From positions 4,847,001 through 4,911,000 of the forward strand of contig NZ_CP144906.1 in NCBI RefSeq assembly GCF_036699995.1: 64,000 nt of DNA. The letters run 5' to 3'. Shown here piece by piece: positions 44,550-53,689 of the stretch (the first letter of the stretch is position 1; every line of letters begins with the position of its first letter). The position numbers were made by a program, and so were the translations under genes. The notes under the pieces are model-generated. The model was not told the DNA's origin. It saw only the letters and a program-made list of their open reading frames with translations, and made no database searches. The stretch comes from Clostridium beijerinckii (lineage in GTDB: Bacteria; Bacillota; Clostridia; Clostridiales; Clostridiaceae).

Positions 44550-45236
44550 TTATGAATTAAATCTATATCCTGTTCCCCAAAGGGTTTCAATATACTCTGG
44601 ATTTCCTGGATCTTTTTCAATCTTCTTTCTTAACTTTTGTATATGAACTGCTACAGTTGCTGTATCTCCATAATAATCCTCTCCCCATATTCTATCGAAT
44701 AATTGATCTTTAGTGAAAACTATATTTGGATTAGAAGCTAAAAATACCATAAGCTCATACTCTTTTGTAGTAAGAATAACCTCTTTTCCATTTACAAAAA
44801 CTTTATGTGAATCTGTTCTTATCTCCAATGCTTTATGGCTAATAATATTGAATTGGGGTCTATTTCCTGATAACCTCTCATATCTAAGCATATGAGACTT
44901 TATTCTGGCTACTAATTCTGCCGGACTAAAAGGTTTGGTTAAATAATCATCTGCACCAAATCCTAAGCCCTTTATTTTATCAATATCTTCACTTCTTGCT
45001 GATACTATTATTATAGGTATTTCATATTTTTCTCTAACTTCTCTTACTATTTCATACCCATCTTTACCTGGCAGCATTAAATCAACTATTATAAGATCAT
45101 ATGTACCAATAAGAGCTTTTTTTAATCCTTGAATACCATCCTGAATTATTTCCACTTTATAACCATTTAATTGAAGATATTCTTTTTCTAGTTCAGCGAT
45201 ATTTATATCATCTTCTATAATTAATATTTGTTTCAT
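44550..45236 (-). CDS. OmpR-family response regulator
   Basis: The 228-residue protein has a receiver domain (1-115; acidic pair EDD at 8-10, phospho-acceptor Asp52, lysine in LTKPFSP) and a winged-helix domain (130-226; DQLFDRIWGEDYYGDTATVAVHIQKLRKKIE-type region seen as FDRIWGEDYYGD and VHIQKLRKKIE). Start ATG has GAGGAGGAA. It lies 165 bp after the kinase gene in the same direction, an unusually large gap for such a pair. Confidence 0.95.
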   Translation of the reverse strand: MKQILIIEDDINIAELEKEYLQLNGYKVEIIQDGIQGLKKALIGTYDLIIVDLMLPGKDGYEIVREVREKYEIPIIIVSARSEDIDKIKGLGFGADDYLTKPFSPAELVARIKSHMLRYERLSGNRPQFNIISHKALEIRTDSHKVFVNGKEVILTTKEYELMVFLASNPNIVFTKDQLFDRIWGEDYYGDTATVAVHIQKLRKKIEKDPGNPEYIETLWGTGYRFNS

Positions 45237-45401
45237 ATGCTTCCTCCTCTTTATTATTTATGCCTTTAAATGACACAACGTCAGATATCTATGATCCGTA
45301 TCACTCCTTTTATTTAATCACGAGATAACAGCTGCACACTACTGAGCATTGTGCCCCTTGTTGGTATAAATTCAACTATAGTTCTCTCCACCTGAAAAGT
45401 T

Positions 45402-46625
45402 TCACTTTATTGGTAGCTCTATAGTAAATGTACTTCCTTTCCCCATTATACTTGATGCATAAATTTTTCCTCCATGAGCTTCTACCATTTCCTTTGCAAT
45501 TGCAAGTCCTAAACCTGTACTCATAAAGTCTTTTGTACGTTCTGTATCTATACGGTAAAATCTATTAAATATATTTGAAAGTTTATCTTCTGGAATCCCA
45601 GGACCATTATCTTTAATTTCTATTTTAATCCATTCATTATTATTACTTAATTCTACTTTAATTATTGAATCTTTTTGCCTTCCATATTTTATAGCATTCC
45701 CTATAACATTCCTAATAACTTGATATATTCTTTTTCCATCTATGTTAATTTCTAATTCTTCCGACAACCTATCTTCAAATTTAAATTCAATATCCTTTTC
45801 TTTAAGAACAAAATCAAACTCTTCCATAAGGTCACTCATAAATGCCTTAAATTTGACTATCTCAAAATTAAAATCTAACTTTTGCATATCTAATTTTGAA
45901 AATAAAAACAAATCATCAATAAGGTTATTTATATAAGTAGTATTATTATGAATTATATTTAGATAATTGTTCACTTTATCTGGTGAAGTAACAACACCAT
46001 CTACTAAGGCTTCAATATATCCATTAATTGAAGTAATTGGAGTTTTTAAATCATGGGAAATATTAGCTATCAATGCTTTTCTATTTTCTTCATATTCAAG
46101 TTTCATCTCTTCAGATTTTTTTAAGGTTTCAGCCATCTTATTAAAATCATATATCAAAATTCCTATTTCATTATATACGTCGTTATCAATTTTTACGTCA
46201 TAATTACCCCTAGCTATCTGTTCAACACCATCTTTTAACTTCTCTATAGGTTTCATAATTCTTTTTTCCATTCTCATAGTGATATATATATGAGAGCTTT
46301 GATGAATAATAAAAATTATTGCAAAAAATATAGTAATTGCTTTTACATCTACAAATTTAAATATAGAAAAAACAAGTAATATGCTTATTAAAATTCCCGT
46401 TGGACGCATCCATCTTAGATATCTATGTATCCTATTAAATTCATTAAATTGTTTATGATGTATTTTTTGATACTCATAAACTAACCCATAACGCATTTCA
46501 TTTAACTCTTTGAGTTTTTCAAAAAATTCCCGATGTTCTTCATCAATTCTATTATGAAAATAAGGATGAACTCTTCCTCTAAATCTTCTAATGCTTTCCA
46601 CCACCTTAAAATAAATTTCTACCAT
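45402..46625 (-). CDS. sensor histidine kinase
   Basis: A 407-residue kinase. An unusual long cytoplasmic N-terminus rich in His and charged residues (1-73) precedes two close helices (about 75-89 and 95-112) with almost no outside loop, then HAMP (113-170), the H-box NISHDLKTP (His191) and the ATPase domain (NAIKYG, DNGPGIP, GLGLAIA). With no extracellular sensor it probably senses membrane or internal signals. The ATG at 46625 has no ribosome-binding site, and a TATAAT box ends only 7 bp before it, so the message may be leaderless or the true start may be further in. Confidence 0.88.
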   Translation of the reverse strand: MVEIYFKVVESIRRFRGRVHPYFHNRIDEEHREFFEKLKELNEMRYGLVYEYQKIHHKQFNEFNRIHRYLRWMRPTGILISILLVFSIFKFVDVKAITIFFAIIFIIHQSSHIYITMRMEKRIMKPIEKLKDGVEQIARGNYDVKIDNDVYNEIGILIYDFNKMAETLKKSEEMKLEYEENRKALIANISHDLKTPITSINGYIEALVDGVVTSPDKVNNYLNIIHNNTTYINNLIDDLFLFSKLDMQKLDFNFEIVKFKAFMSDLMEEFDFVLKEKDIEFKFEDRLSEELEINIDGKRIYQVIRNVIGNAIKYGRQKDSIIKVELSNNNEWIKIEIKDNGPGIPEDKLSNIFNRFYRIDTERTKDFMSTGLGLAIAKEMVEAHGGKIYASSIMGKGSTFTIELPIK

Positions 46626-46647
46626 TGTAATGATTATAACATTACAA
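46625..46647 (-). promoter_or_regulatory. inverted repeat over the -10 box of the kinase gene
   Basis: TTGTAATG and CATTACAA are a perfect 8-bp inverted repeat with a 7-bp spacer; on the minus strand the spacer holds TATAAT (46633-46638). The repeat touches the kinase start codon. A repressor or the cognate regulator could bind here. Confidence 0.5.
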
Positions 46648-46761
46648 ATTAACTTTTAATAAATTAAATTAAAACCGCCTATTAATAATTCTAATAAAAT
46701 CAATTCTATGAGATACTTAAATTTTGATTTAGAACAAAGTTCCTTATTTATTTATAAATGA

Positions 46762-46805
46762 AAATCTCTAAATAATTGAATTTTACATCAATAATTTAGA
46801 GATTT
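46762..46805 (-). terminator. terminator behind the small Cys-protein gene
   Basis: AAATCTCTAAATAATTGA and TCAATAATTTAGAGATTT form an 18-bp stem with one mismatch and an 8-nt loop, 24 bp after the stop at 46829. It separates the His-rich/Cys gene pair from the two-component genes. Confidence 0.8.
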
Positions 46806-46828
46806 CTGAATTTCAACCCCTCTTTACA

Positions 46829-47032
46829 TTAAGAAATACTCATTTTTCTTAATAGATTTTTCACATCAGTTGCATATATATATTTATCATCTTCTTTAAT
46901 CATCACTCTAGTGCGACATTTAAAGCATTTATTATCACAATGCGTTGTCTCAAATTGAATTCCTCTATTATTTAGAGCTTCAACTAATTCATTATACTTT
47001 CTGGTGTTAGTACAAATAAGATATTTGGGCAT
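46829..47032 (-). CDS. small cysteine-containing protein (67 aa), unknown function
   Basis: The 67-residue protein has a good ribosome-binding site (TTAGGAGAT) and follows the His-rich gene by 27 bp, so it is likely real and cotranscribed. It contains CDNKCFKCRTRVMI near 32-45, three cysteines that could bind metal or an iron-sulfur cluster, and a seventh-position cysteine in LICTNT. It loosely recalls small DUF1450/YuzB-like proteins, but I do not recognise it with confidence. Confidence 0.75.
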   Translation of the reverse strand: MPKYLICTNTRKYNELVEALNNRGIQFETTHCDNKCFKCRTRVMIKEDDKYIYATDVKNLLRKMSIS

Positions 47033-47059
47033 TTACTACTATCTCCTAACTTAATTAAT

Positions 47060-47737
47060 TTACCAAACTAAATCTAGTGATCCATTTACAGCATTTTCGC
47101 CTTTAGAAGAAATTTCTACTTTCTCAACTTCATTATCTTTATTTGCATATATTTTTAATATAGCATCGCTGTTTTCAGAACATAATAATTCTTTTATAAA
47201 TTTATGATGCTTATGAAAACCTCTATCATCACTTTCCTTCATTTGTCTTATATGCTCCATTATCTTTTCTTCATCCATTCCTTTATGGCATTCTTTATGC
47301 ATGTCCTTGATTTCTTTAAATACCTCTTTCAATTCTAAAGAAATAATAGCCTTTTCATCTTTTTCCTCTACTTGCACATTATTTAATAAATTTAATATAA
47401 AAGTAACTTTTGAAAGTCCTCCTTTTATTCCACCGTGACCATGCATTCCGTGCATATTCATCCCATGATTATGCATTCCTCTATGAAATCCATGATGCGG
47501 GCAATTCTTTATATTGAATTCTGAATTACTTTCATGTTTTACTTTTCTGCCTTCAGCATCTAAATCAACATTTATATTAGCTTTTGTTTCCCCACTTTTA
47601 GTATTAGTTTCAAATTCATTTGAAAATGATAATACTTTCACATCTCCTTTGGTTGCTTCCAATTTTACGCTTCCTTTAAACACTTCTTTTTCCTTCATAG
47701 TTTTAAATACATCATATAATACTTTAATTTTATTCAT
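47060..47737 (-). CDS. His-rich protein (225 aa), unknown function
   Basis: I do not recognise the family. There is no signal peptide or membrane helix. The outer parts look like beta-rich repeats (VKLEATKGDVKVLSFSNEF; KIYANKDNEVEKVEISSKGE), and residues 81-101 contain eight histidines among Gly and Met (HHGFHRGMHNHGMNMHGMHG), a plausible metal-binding loop. Two more His clusters (HKECHKG; FHKHHKF) occur further on. Start ATG has GGGAGGCG. It leads a two-gene unit with the Cys protein, next to a two-component system that may or may not control it. Confidence 0.8.
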   Translation of the reverse strand: MNKIKVLYDVFKTMKEKEVFKGSVKLEATKGDVKVLSFSNEFETNTKSGETKANINVDLDAEGRKVKHESNSEFNIKNCPHHGFHRGMHNHGMNMHGMHGHGGIKGGLSKVTFILNLLNNVQVEEKDEKAIISLELKEVFKEIKDMHKECHKGMDEEKIMEHIRQMKESDDRGFHKHHKFIKELLCSENSDAILKIYANKDNEVEKVEISSKGENAVNGSLDLVW

Positions 47738-47846
47738 TTATAACGCCTCCCAATATTTTCAAAGATTTATTTCCTTGCTTGTTATGAATTCATTATAAAA
47801 TCTAATTTTAAAAATCCTTTAAAGCAATTATAAAAATTTTATAAAA

Positions 47847-47878
47847 AAATAGAAATCCCTCAAAAGGGATTTCTATTT
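47847..47878 (-). terminator. terminator of the 2-hydroxyacid dehydrogenase gene
   Basis: AAATAGAAATCCCT, loop CAAA, AGGGATTTCTATTT: a perfect 14-bp stem with A/T tails, 71 bp after the dehydrogenase stop. Confidence 0.85.
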
Positions 47879-47949
47879 ATACTATGGAACAAATCACTAT
47901 AGCTTTTCTTCTTAATTTACTAATTATAAATTTTTAACTATAAGCCATC

Positions 47950-48894
47950 TTATTTTATTACATTTTGCGGAGTACCTTTTAACCATTTTTCAATATTATC
48001 AAAAACAATAACCGCTCTCTTTTCGAAAGCTTCAGCCGTTGCAAATGCAACATGAGGAGTAACTATTAAATTCTTTGCTCCAAACAATACATGATCTGTA
48101 GGAATTGGTGGCTCGATTTCAAATACATCTACTCCCGCACCAGCAATTTTGCCATTATTTAAAGCTTCTGCAAGTGCTGAACTATCTAAAACAGGACCTC
48201 GTGCTGTATTTATTAAGATTGCACTTTCTTTCATTAATGATAGTTTTTGATCATTTATTAATCCTTTAGTACTTTCATTTAGTGGAACATGAAGCGATAC
48301 TATATCACAAGTAGCCATTAATGTATCTAAATCTACAAATTTGATTCCTTCAACATCTTTTTTAGTCCTGCTATAAGCGTATACATCACATCCAAATGCT
48401 TTAGCAATTGCAGCAGTTCTCATACCTATAGCTCCTGCCCCTACTACTCCAAACTTCTTTCCTGCGAGTTCAAATCCCACAAGCCCATTCTTTGTTCCAC
48501 CCTCTCTAGTCACCTTATCACATGGTATAATATTTCTATATAGAGAAATAACCATACCAAATACTAAGTCTGCAACTGCAGCAGTTGAGTATCCAGCACA
48601 ATTGCATACTAAAATGTCTCTTTCCTTACAGTAATCCATTGCAACATGGTCTACTCCTGTAAACGCAACACAAATCATTTTCAAATTTGGACAGTTTTCT
48701 ATTACCTCTTTTTTATATGGAAGATTAGATAGTACTACAGCATCAGCATCTTTACTTCTTTCTATTAATGTTTCGGTATCTTCTGCTCTTGTATCATAAT
48801 ATATTATGTCTACTTCATTTCCTAAGCTTTCCTTTGCCATTCCCAATAACTTATCCTTATTTACACCTAATGGCTCCAATATCACTAATTTCAT
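47950..48894 (-). CDS. NAD-dependent D-2-hydroxyacid dehydrogenase
   Basis: The 314-residue enzyme belongs to the D-isomer 2-hydroxyacid dehydrogenases. The NAD motif is GVVGAGAIGMRTAAIAKAFG near 145-164; INTARGPVLDSSALAEAL carries the active-site arginine, EIEPP the glutamate and TPHVAF the histidine. I chose the ATG at 48892-48894, 9-10 nt from GGAGA; an ATG three codons earlier is too close to it. Substrates of the group include lactate, glycerate, phosphoglycerate and hydroxypyruvate; this one has no ACT domain, which argues against SerA of the long type. Monocistronic. Confidence 0.9.
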   Translation of the reverse strand: MKLVILEPLGVNKDKLLGMAKESLGNEVDIIYYDTRAEDTETLIERSKDADAVVLSNLPYKKEVIENCPNLKMICVAFTGVDHVAMDYCKERDILVCNCAGYSTAAVADLVFGMVISLYRNIIPCDKVTREGGTKNGLVGFELAGKKFGVVGAGAIGMRTAAIAKAFGCDVYAYSRTKKDVEGIKFVDLDTLMATCDIVSLHVPLNESTKGLINDQKLSLMKESAILINTARGPVLDSSALAEALNNGKIAGAGVDVFEIEPPIPTDHVLFGAKNLIVTPHVAFATAEAFEKRAVIVFDNIEKWLKGTPQNVIK

Positions 48895-49415
48895 TTTCTT
48901 CATTCTCCTTTATATATTAATTTATATTTAAAAATGATTTGTTAAAAGAGCTTTATCTATATTATAATGATACATCCCTATTAGAATCTTTTGAATAGAT
49001 ATATGTGAAATTTTTTATTTTAATTATCCTCATAGAAAAAAGATTCGGATATTTTCTTCTGGAGTATCTAAGAAAACATCCGAACCTTTTTTCATATTAA
49101 CCAACGTATACGTGATATTTCTAAACGCAATTTCGGAAATAAAATTGAAATATCAGTATATGGTAAATTACATGAATTTGCAAATAATGTTTACATATCG
49201 TATTTGTTGCTTCAACTTACTAAATATTAATTTTATTATTGTAAATAAGACTTAGTAAGCTGAGCATATTTACCAACTTAGTTTTAAAATAATAATGTAT
49301 AAATTTTGAGCCATATAATTCATTCGTTGTAAGAGTACTTACCTTGCATTACCTGATGACTTAATGCAGATTTTGATAGATTAAAATTTTTAGAACGTAT
49401 TGCTTATAAATACAA
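48895..49415. other. intergenic region with a terminator and no clear gene
   Basis: The left part holds the dehydrogenase promoter region and the hairpin at 49036-49092. From about 49070 to 49228 the plus strand has an open frame without a start codon. An inverted repeat CTTACTAA/TTAGTAAG lies near 49217-49260. I see no credible complete gene. Confidence 0.4.
49036..49092. terminator. bidirectional terminator-like hairpin
   Basis: AAAAAAGATTCGGAT pairs with ATCCGAACCTTTTTT with one bulge, and inner TTTTCTT pairs with AAGAAAA. A-run and T-run flanks allow it to work on both strands; on the minus strand it would end dcd transcripts. Confidence 0.75.
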
Positions 49416-49937
49416 CTATTTTTCAAAATCTTTATACATTAAACTTGGCTGTATTCCTTTATTATTCTGATATTTCCCACTGCTATATAAATCATATTCT
49501 CCATGGATATCATGATAATATATTTGGCATATTTCTACGTTAGGATAAACTTTTATTGGTTGAACGCAAAAGATTTCTAACGTCCAATAGCCTGAAAATC
49601 CAATATCTCCGAATCCAGCTGTAACGTGAATGAATAATCCTAACCTACCTGTTGAAGAGCGCCCTTCAAGCATAGGGACGTATTTACTAGTACTGGTAAA
49701 TTCATTTGTCCTTCCTAAATATAATTTGCCTGGTTCTAGTAATAATCCATCCTCTGGAATTTTTATAACCTTTGTTGGATTTGGAGTTTTCATATCTAAA
49801 ATATCATTTTCATAAACTAATAATTCATTATGTAAAGACAAATTGTAACTATTAGGATTTATCTTTTTCTCATCAAAAGGTTCAATTATTATATTACTAC
49901 CAATATTTCTTAATATTTCTTTTCCTGATAATATCAT
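49416..49937 (-). CDS. dcd: dCTP deaminase family protein
   Basis: The 173-residue enzyme deaminates dCTP to dUTP for thymidylate synthesis. Family blocks are INPNSYNLSLHNELLVY near 26-42, LEGRSSTGRLGLFIHVTAGFGD near 89-110 (cut: EGRSSTGRLGLFIH and AGFGDIGFSGYWTLEI) with the catalytic glutamate in TLEI, and the C-terminal GKYQNNKGIQPS. Bifunctional DCD-DUT forms also exist; sequence here does not decide. Start ATG follows GGAGG. Monocistronic. Confidence 0.92.
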   Translation of the reverse strand: MILSGKEILRNIGSNIIIEPFDEKKINPNSYNLSLHNELLVYENDILDMKTPNPTKVIKIPEDGLLLEPGKLYLGRTNEFTSTSKYVPMLEGRSSTGRLGLFIHVTAGFGDIGFSGYWTLEIFCVQPIKVYPNVEICQIYYHDIHGEYDLYSSGKYQNNKGIQPSLMYKDFEK

Positions 49938-50052
49938 TAGTTTTCCTCCAAGCTATATACTTTAATAAATAGTTCATAATGTATTGTTTTAATGTATTAA
50001 AGCTAATAAATTCTAAATGCCTAACCAATAATATCACAATATATAAGCGAAT

Positions 50053-50796
50053 TTATGCATTTAATATTTCTTTAAACTCAAACAATATTTTTTTAACATT
50101 CTCTTCTTCTAAAGGCTTATAGCTATTTAAATATCCTGAAGCATCAAGGGCTTCATATGCTTTCTTACTCATTGAAATCCAATTTTCAGGTATATAAATC
50201 CACACTATATCCTCATATTTACAACTTAATAAAAAATGTTCTAATCCTCTAAATGCATATTCTTCAATTTCGTGAAGCTCATTTAGAGTTTTATAATCCT
50301 CAACTATTTTGGAACTTAACTCACATTTATATATGTCTACATAGAAGAAATCAAATTTATTCTTTTTTGCTTTAAAGGCATCCCCTTTTATTATTCGTAT
50401 TTTTTCATTTTTAGGAAAATTATTATTATATAATTTTATTATTTCTTCACTAATTTCATATACAATTACTTCTTCTACACTATTTTTTTTTGCAATTTCT
50501 TGAACTACATATCCAATACCAAGTCCAATTACACCAACTTTTCCGTGAGCAAAAGAAATTGCTCCATATGAACTTTCAACTGTCTCTGGTGTTAGTTTCA
50601 TTAAATCATTGCCATTTTTATATAATTGAATTATATCTATATCATATTCTTCTTCATTTTCATACATATAACCTTGTAATTCTTGCTTTATTATGGTATC
50701 TTTAACTATTTTATAGTCGCCACAAGTTCCTTGATTAATTAAGTCACTATATCGCTTTATCTCTTGGAACACAAAACTTTTATTATATGGTTTCAT
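50053..50796 (-). CDS. putative SAM-binding (spermidine-synthase-like) protein
   Basis: A 247-residue cytoplasmic protein of unclear role. Residues 85-160 look like a Rossmann methyltransferase core: GKVGVIGLGIGYVVQEIAKK (motif I), EVIVYEISEEIIKLYNNN (acidic residue after strand 2) and FDFFYVDIY. The N-terminal 80 residues resemble the strand-rich lead of spermidine-synthase-like proteins. No polyamine-synthase active-site motif is evident. Start ATG follows AAGGGGAA. Divergent from the HesB-like gene. Confidence 0.75.
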   Translation of the reverse strand: MKPYNKSFVFQEIKRYSDLINQGTCGDYKIVKDTIIKQELQGYMYENEEEYDIDIIQLYKNGNDLMKLTPETVESSYGAISFAHGKVGVIGLGIGYVVQEIAKKNSVEEVIVYEISEEIIKLYNNNFPKNEKIRIIKGDAFKAKKNKFDFFYVDIYKCELSSKIVEDYKTLNELHEIEEYAFRGLEHFLLSCKYEDIVWIYIPENWISMSKKAYEALDASGYLNSYKPLEEENVKKILFEFKEILNA

Positions 50797-51048
50797 AGTT
50801 AATTCCCCTTCTTACAATATTTAATGCAAAATCTTTAATAGTCCTATTTATTATAGCACATTTTCCAATTTATGTATAATATTGTATAATTTATTTATTA
50901 ACATTATATATTCAATAAACCATAATATAATAGCACATTCTTAGCCATAATATAACTATTAATATTAACTTTTTATTTTAATATATATATGCTATACTTA
51001 CTTTAATGATTTAATATCATTAATATTTCACAAAGTAGGTGTTTATAT

Positions 51049-51378
51049 ATGAAAAATGTTAATATAAGTGAAGAAGCTTATAATGAATTTAAAGCTTTTT
51101 TAGAAGAAAATAAAATAACTGATTTCAACATTAGAATAAATTTTGCTGGTTATGCATGTAGCGGCCCAGTTTTTAACATATCTGTTTCAGAAGCTACTGA
51201 TGCTGACGAAGTTGAGAAAATGAATGATATTTCATTTATATACGAAAAATCCCTAATAGAACAATTTGGTGGATTTATAATACTTTCTTCTGATGAAAAT
51301 GAAGGTAATGGTTTAAGCTTAAAGCCCGTTATAGCGCCTGAAGGCGGATGCGGTGGTTCTTGCTCAGGATGCCACTAA
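51049..51378 (+). CDS. HesB/IscA-like protein with cysteine-rich tail
   Basis: This 109-residue protein resembles the HesB-like group: ISEEAYNEFKAFLEEN at the start, then INFAGYACSGPVFNI, where selenoprotein relatives carry selenocysteine near this cysteine, and the C-terminal tail GGCGGSCSGCH with three cysteines. IscA-like proteins carry iron-sulfur clusters, but the exact role of this group is unknown. All positions here are Cys codons, with no in-frame TGA. It is monocistronic with a strong terminator. Confidence 0.85.
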   Translation: MKNVNISEEAYNEFKAFLEENKITDFNIRINFAGYACSGPVFNISVSEATDADEVEKMNDISFIYEKSLIEQFGGFIILSSDENEGNGLSLKPVIAPEGGCGGSCSGCH

Positions 51379-51386
51379 AATCATAC

Positions 51387-51431
51387 AAAAAAATGTAGAA
51401 TAAATGTAGAATATTTATTCTACATTTTTTT
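51387..51431 (+). terminator. terminator of the HesB-like gene
   Basis: AAAAAAATGTAGAATAAA and TTTATTCTACATTTTTTT form an 18-bp perfect stem with a 9-nt loop directly after the stop codon. It can also serve the convergent gene at 51505. Confidence 0.92.
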
Positions 51432-51504
51432 GTTGTTATAAGTTCTTACATCATCTAAGATTAACCTTGCAAAAAGCTTAATTCTTGTCCTACTGTTAAT
51501 CAAT

Positions 51505-52176
51505 TTACTTATTTGTACTATCAACCGACTCTATTTTCCACTGTACATCCCCATAATCATCACTTATTTTATATATACCTTCTAAAAGATCTATCCAATA
51601 ATGATTTTTTATAACTTTACTTTCCTTATCTTCACCTGTGACTCCCTTTAAATTTTCTTCATTAAATTCATTAAAATAGTCATATGTTTTTGAAGAAATT
51701 TCATACATGTATTTAAAAGATTGTAAATCTTCACTTTCTAACTGTACTTTACTTGATTCTTTCTTCATCTCTCTACTTAAAGTAGATAACATATACTCCT
51801 TTATTTTTTCATTTATATTATTTTCCATTATCTTATCTGTTTTAATCACCTTAGAAAAAAACGGTATTGCATTTTGATTATACGCTCTATACTGTTGCCA
51901 TAATTCTATTATGTCATTAGACATTTCATCATAATTCTTATAAAGTTTTAATAAATCTTCATTTTTTAAACTATTTTCTTCAATTCCTTTAGACAATATG
52001 TCCATATTACTTTCATTTCTTTGTTTAAAATCCTCTATCTTAGTATAGGATTCCTGACCTAGCTTGTATTTATAATTGCTCAATTTAAATGATACATATA
52101 TATTAAATATTATACTTACTACAAGAAGTATAGATAAAAGCCTTACATAATCTGTATTTTTTGTTCCTTTGGTCAA
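51505..52176 (-). CDS. membrane-anchored protein of unknown function (223 aa)
   Basis: One helix near residues 11-29 (LLSILLVVSIIFNIYVSF) is followed by a charged, largely helical outside or inside domain with coiled-coil character. I do not recognise the family. The start is probably the TTG at 52174-52176, 8 nt after GGAG; a GTG three codons earlier lies on that site. It is the last of four genes in one direction (repeat protein, AAA ATPase, VWA protein, this one), 79 bp after the VWA gene, so a link to that cluster is likely. Confidence 0.75.
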   Translation of the reverse strand: MTKGTKNTDYVRLLSILLVVSIIFNIYVSFKLSNYKYKLGQESYTKIEDFKQRNESNMDILSKGIEENSLKNEDLLKLYKNYDEMSNDIIELWQQYRAYNQNAIPFFSKVIKTDKIMENNINEKIKEYMLSTLSREMKKESSKVQLESEDLQSFKYMYEISSKTYDYFNEFNEENLKGVTGEDKESKVIKNHYWIDLLEGIYKISDDYGDVQWKIESVDSTNK

Positions 52177-52255
52177 GAATATCACTCCTCTATACTGTAA
52201 TTTATTTTAACATATTCCCTTATGTTTGCCTATTTAAAATTAGCTAATAATTTAC

Positions 52256-53590
52256 CTATCTAGCCCAATCATGTATTGCTTCATTTACCATTTTTAATCC
52301 GATATTTCCACCTGAGCTTTCTTTCTTTTCAGTATTTATTCTTTTAATCTCTCCATAGGGATTTTTTAATGATAATTCTTCATTTCCGGATATAACCCAT
52401 ATAGTTTTTTTATTAATTGGCTTTACCTTAAGCTCTCTTTCTCCAACACCATCTGTAAAATATATTAATACAGCACTTCTTAAATTATTTTCATTTATAT
52501 ACTTAAATACAGGTGTAAATTTCGTAGATCCATTATCCTTACTTCTCTTTCTTATGTCATTCTCATTTCTTAAGTCATATACTTTTCTAATTTCACTATC
52601 ACATTCTATAATTGTGATTTTATTTTTAATATTTGAAGTTATTGACAGTATCTCCACTAGTATCTTATGCATATCACCATCCTTCATGCTGGCACTTATA
52701 TCTATTGCTACAATTAATTCAGTTTGACTTTTAGGTAGTCTTCCTCTTAAATCTAATCTTTCCGGCTGCCTTCTATTCCTTCTTGTTATTGTCCTCTTAT
52801 ATCCTGATTTCACACTTGGAAGAATATTCTTAAGTACTACTTGCCAAGGTATTTCCGCTTTTTCTTTATACGCTAGAATTATATTTTCTAATCCTTTTGG
52901 AGTATTTTCATTATAAGCGCTTAGAGCCGTTTTCTTAGTCAAATTACTAATATCTTCATCACTTATTTGAGCACCCTCCCACAGATCATGGACTTTTGAC
53001 ATATCTACTTCATATTTCGAATCATCATCTTTATCAACTTTATCTTGCTTTATCCTAGACTTAATTGATTTATGAATTTCTTCTGCATATTCCTCAACAC
53101 TTCTATTTTCATCAAGTGACAAATTATATTCCATATTAACTGCATCAAGTCTTTTGCTAAAGGGTGGTAAATCTTTTATATACTGATTAATTGAAATATC
53201 TAAAGCAACATTTACTGCCTCTTTACTAAATCTAGCCTTCAATTTTCTTTCTCTTTCAAAATGAGAATTCATTATATGATATATTTCATGTTTAAATAAT
53301 GCTGCCATTTCTTTTCTATTACAATCCAAAAACAAAAATGGATTGAAATGCATCTCAAATCTATCACGCTTTGGAATAGTTGCTACTGGCGCAGTTAATG
53401 TAGTATTTATTTTCCGTTGAACTCTAAGCATGAATTGTCCAAAAAAAACATCTTGAGTTTGCAGCAAATATAATATAATATCCTCTATTAACTCAAAGAA
53501 ATTTTTTTTATAATTGTCACTAAATTTATCATCTTCACGCAATTGATAGGCCTCTTTTAAAAGTTGCTGTCTTTTTTCTTCAAAATCCAT
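52256..53590 (-). CDS. VWA-like metallopeptidase-type protein (DUF2201)
   Basis: A 444-residue protein with two parts. Residues about 35-250 are a putative zinc-peptidase-like domain with HEIYH at 101-105 (HExxH). Residues about 285-440 are a von Willebrand A-like domain with the metal site AIDISASM and a later TDGVG. The family always goes with a MoxR-type AAA ATPase, as here. It presumably binds or remodels a protein partner under ATPase control; whether it cleaves peptides is unknown. Start ATG follows GGAGGAG. Confidence 0.9.
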   Translation of the reverse strand: MDFEEKRQQLLKEAYQLREDDKFSDNYKKNFFELIEDIILYLLQTQDVFFGQFMLRVQRKINTTLTAPVATIPKRDRFEMHFNPFLFLDCNRKEMAALFKHEIYHIMNSHFERERKLKARFSKEAVNVALDISINQYIKDLPPFSKRLDAVNMEYNLSLDENRSVEEYAEEIHKSIKSRIKQDKVDKDDDSKYEVDMSKVHDLWEGAQISDEDISNLTKKTALSAYNENTPKGLENIILAYKEKAEIPWQVVLKNILPSVKSGYKRTITRRNRRQPERLDLRGRLPKSQTELIVAIDISASMKDGDMHKILVEILSITSNIKNKITIIECDSEIRKVYDLRNENDIRKRSKDNGSTKFTPVFKYINENNLRSAVLIYFTDGVGERELKVKPINKKTIWVISGNEELSLKNPYGEIKRINTEKKESSGGNIGLKMVNEAIHDWAR

Positions 53591-53689
53591 ACTCTCCTCC
53601 CCCTCTTTTATTGATTACTTGCAATAAACTTAATTTGTAATAGCAATTTTTAGGTGTAACTTTACTTTTTAAAGGAAACTCGACTCACA

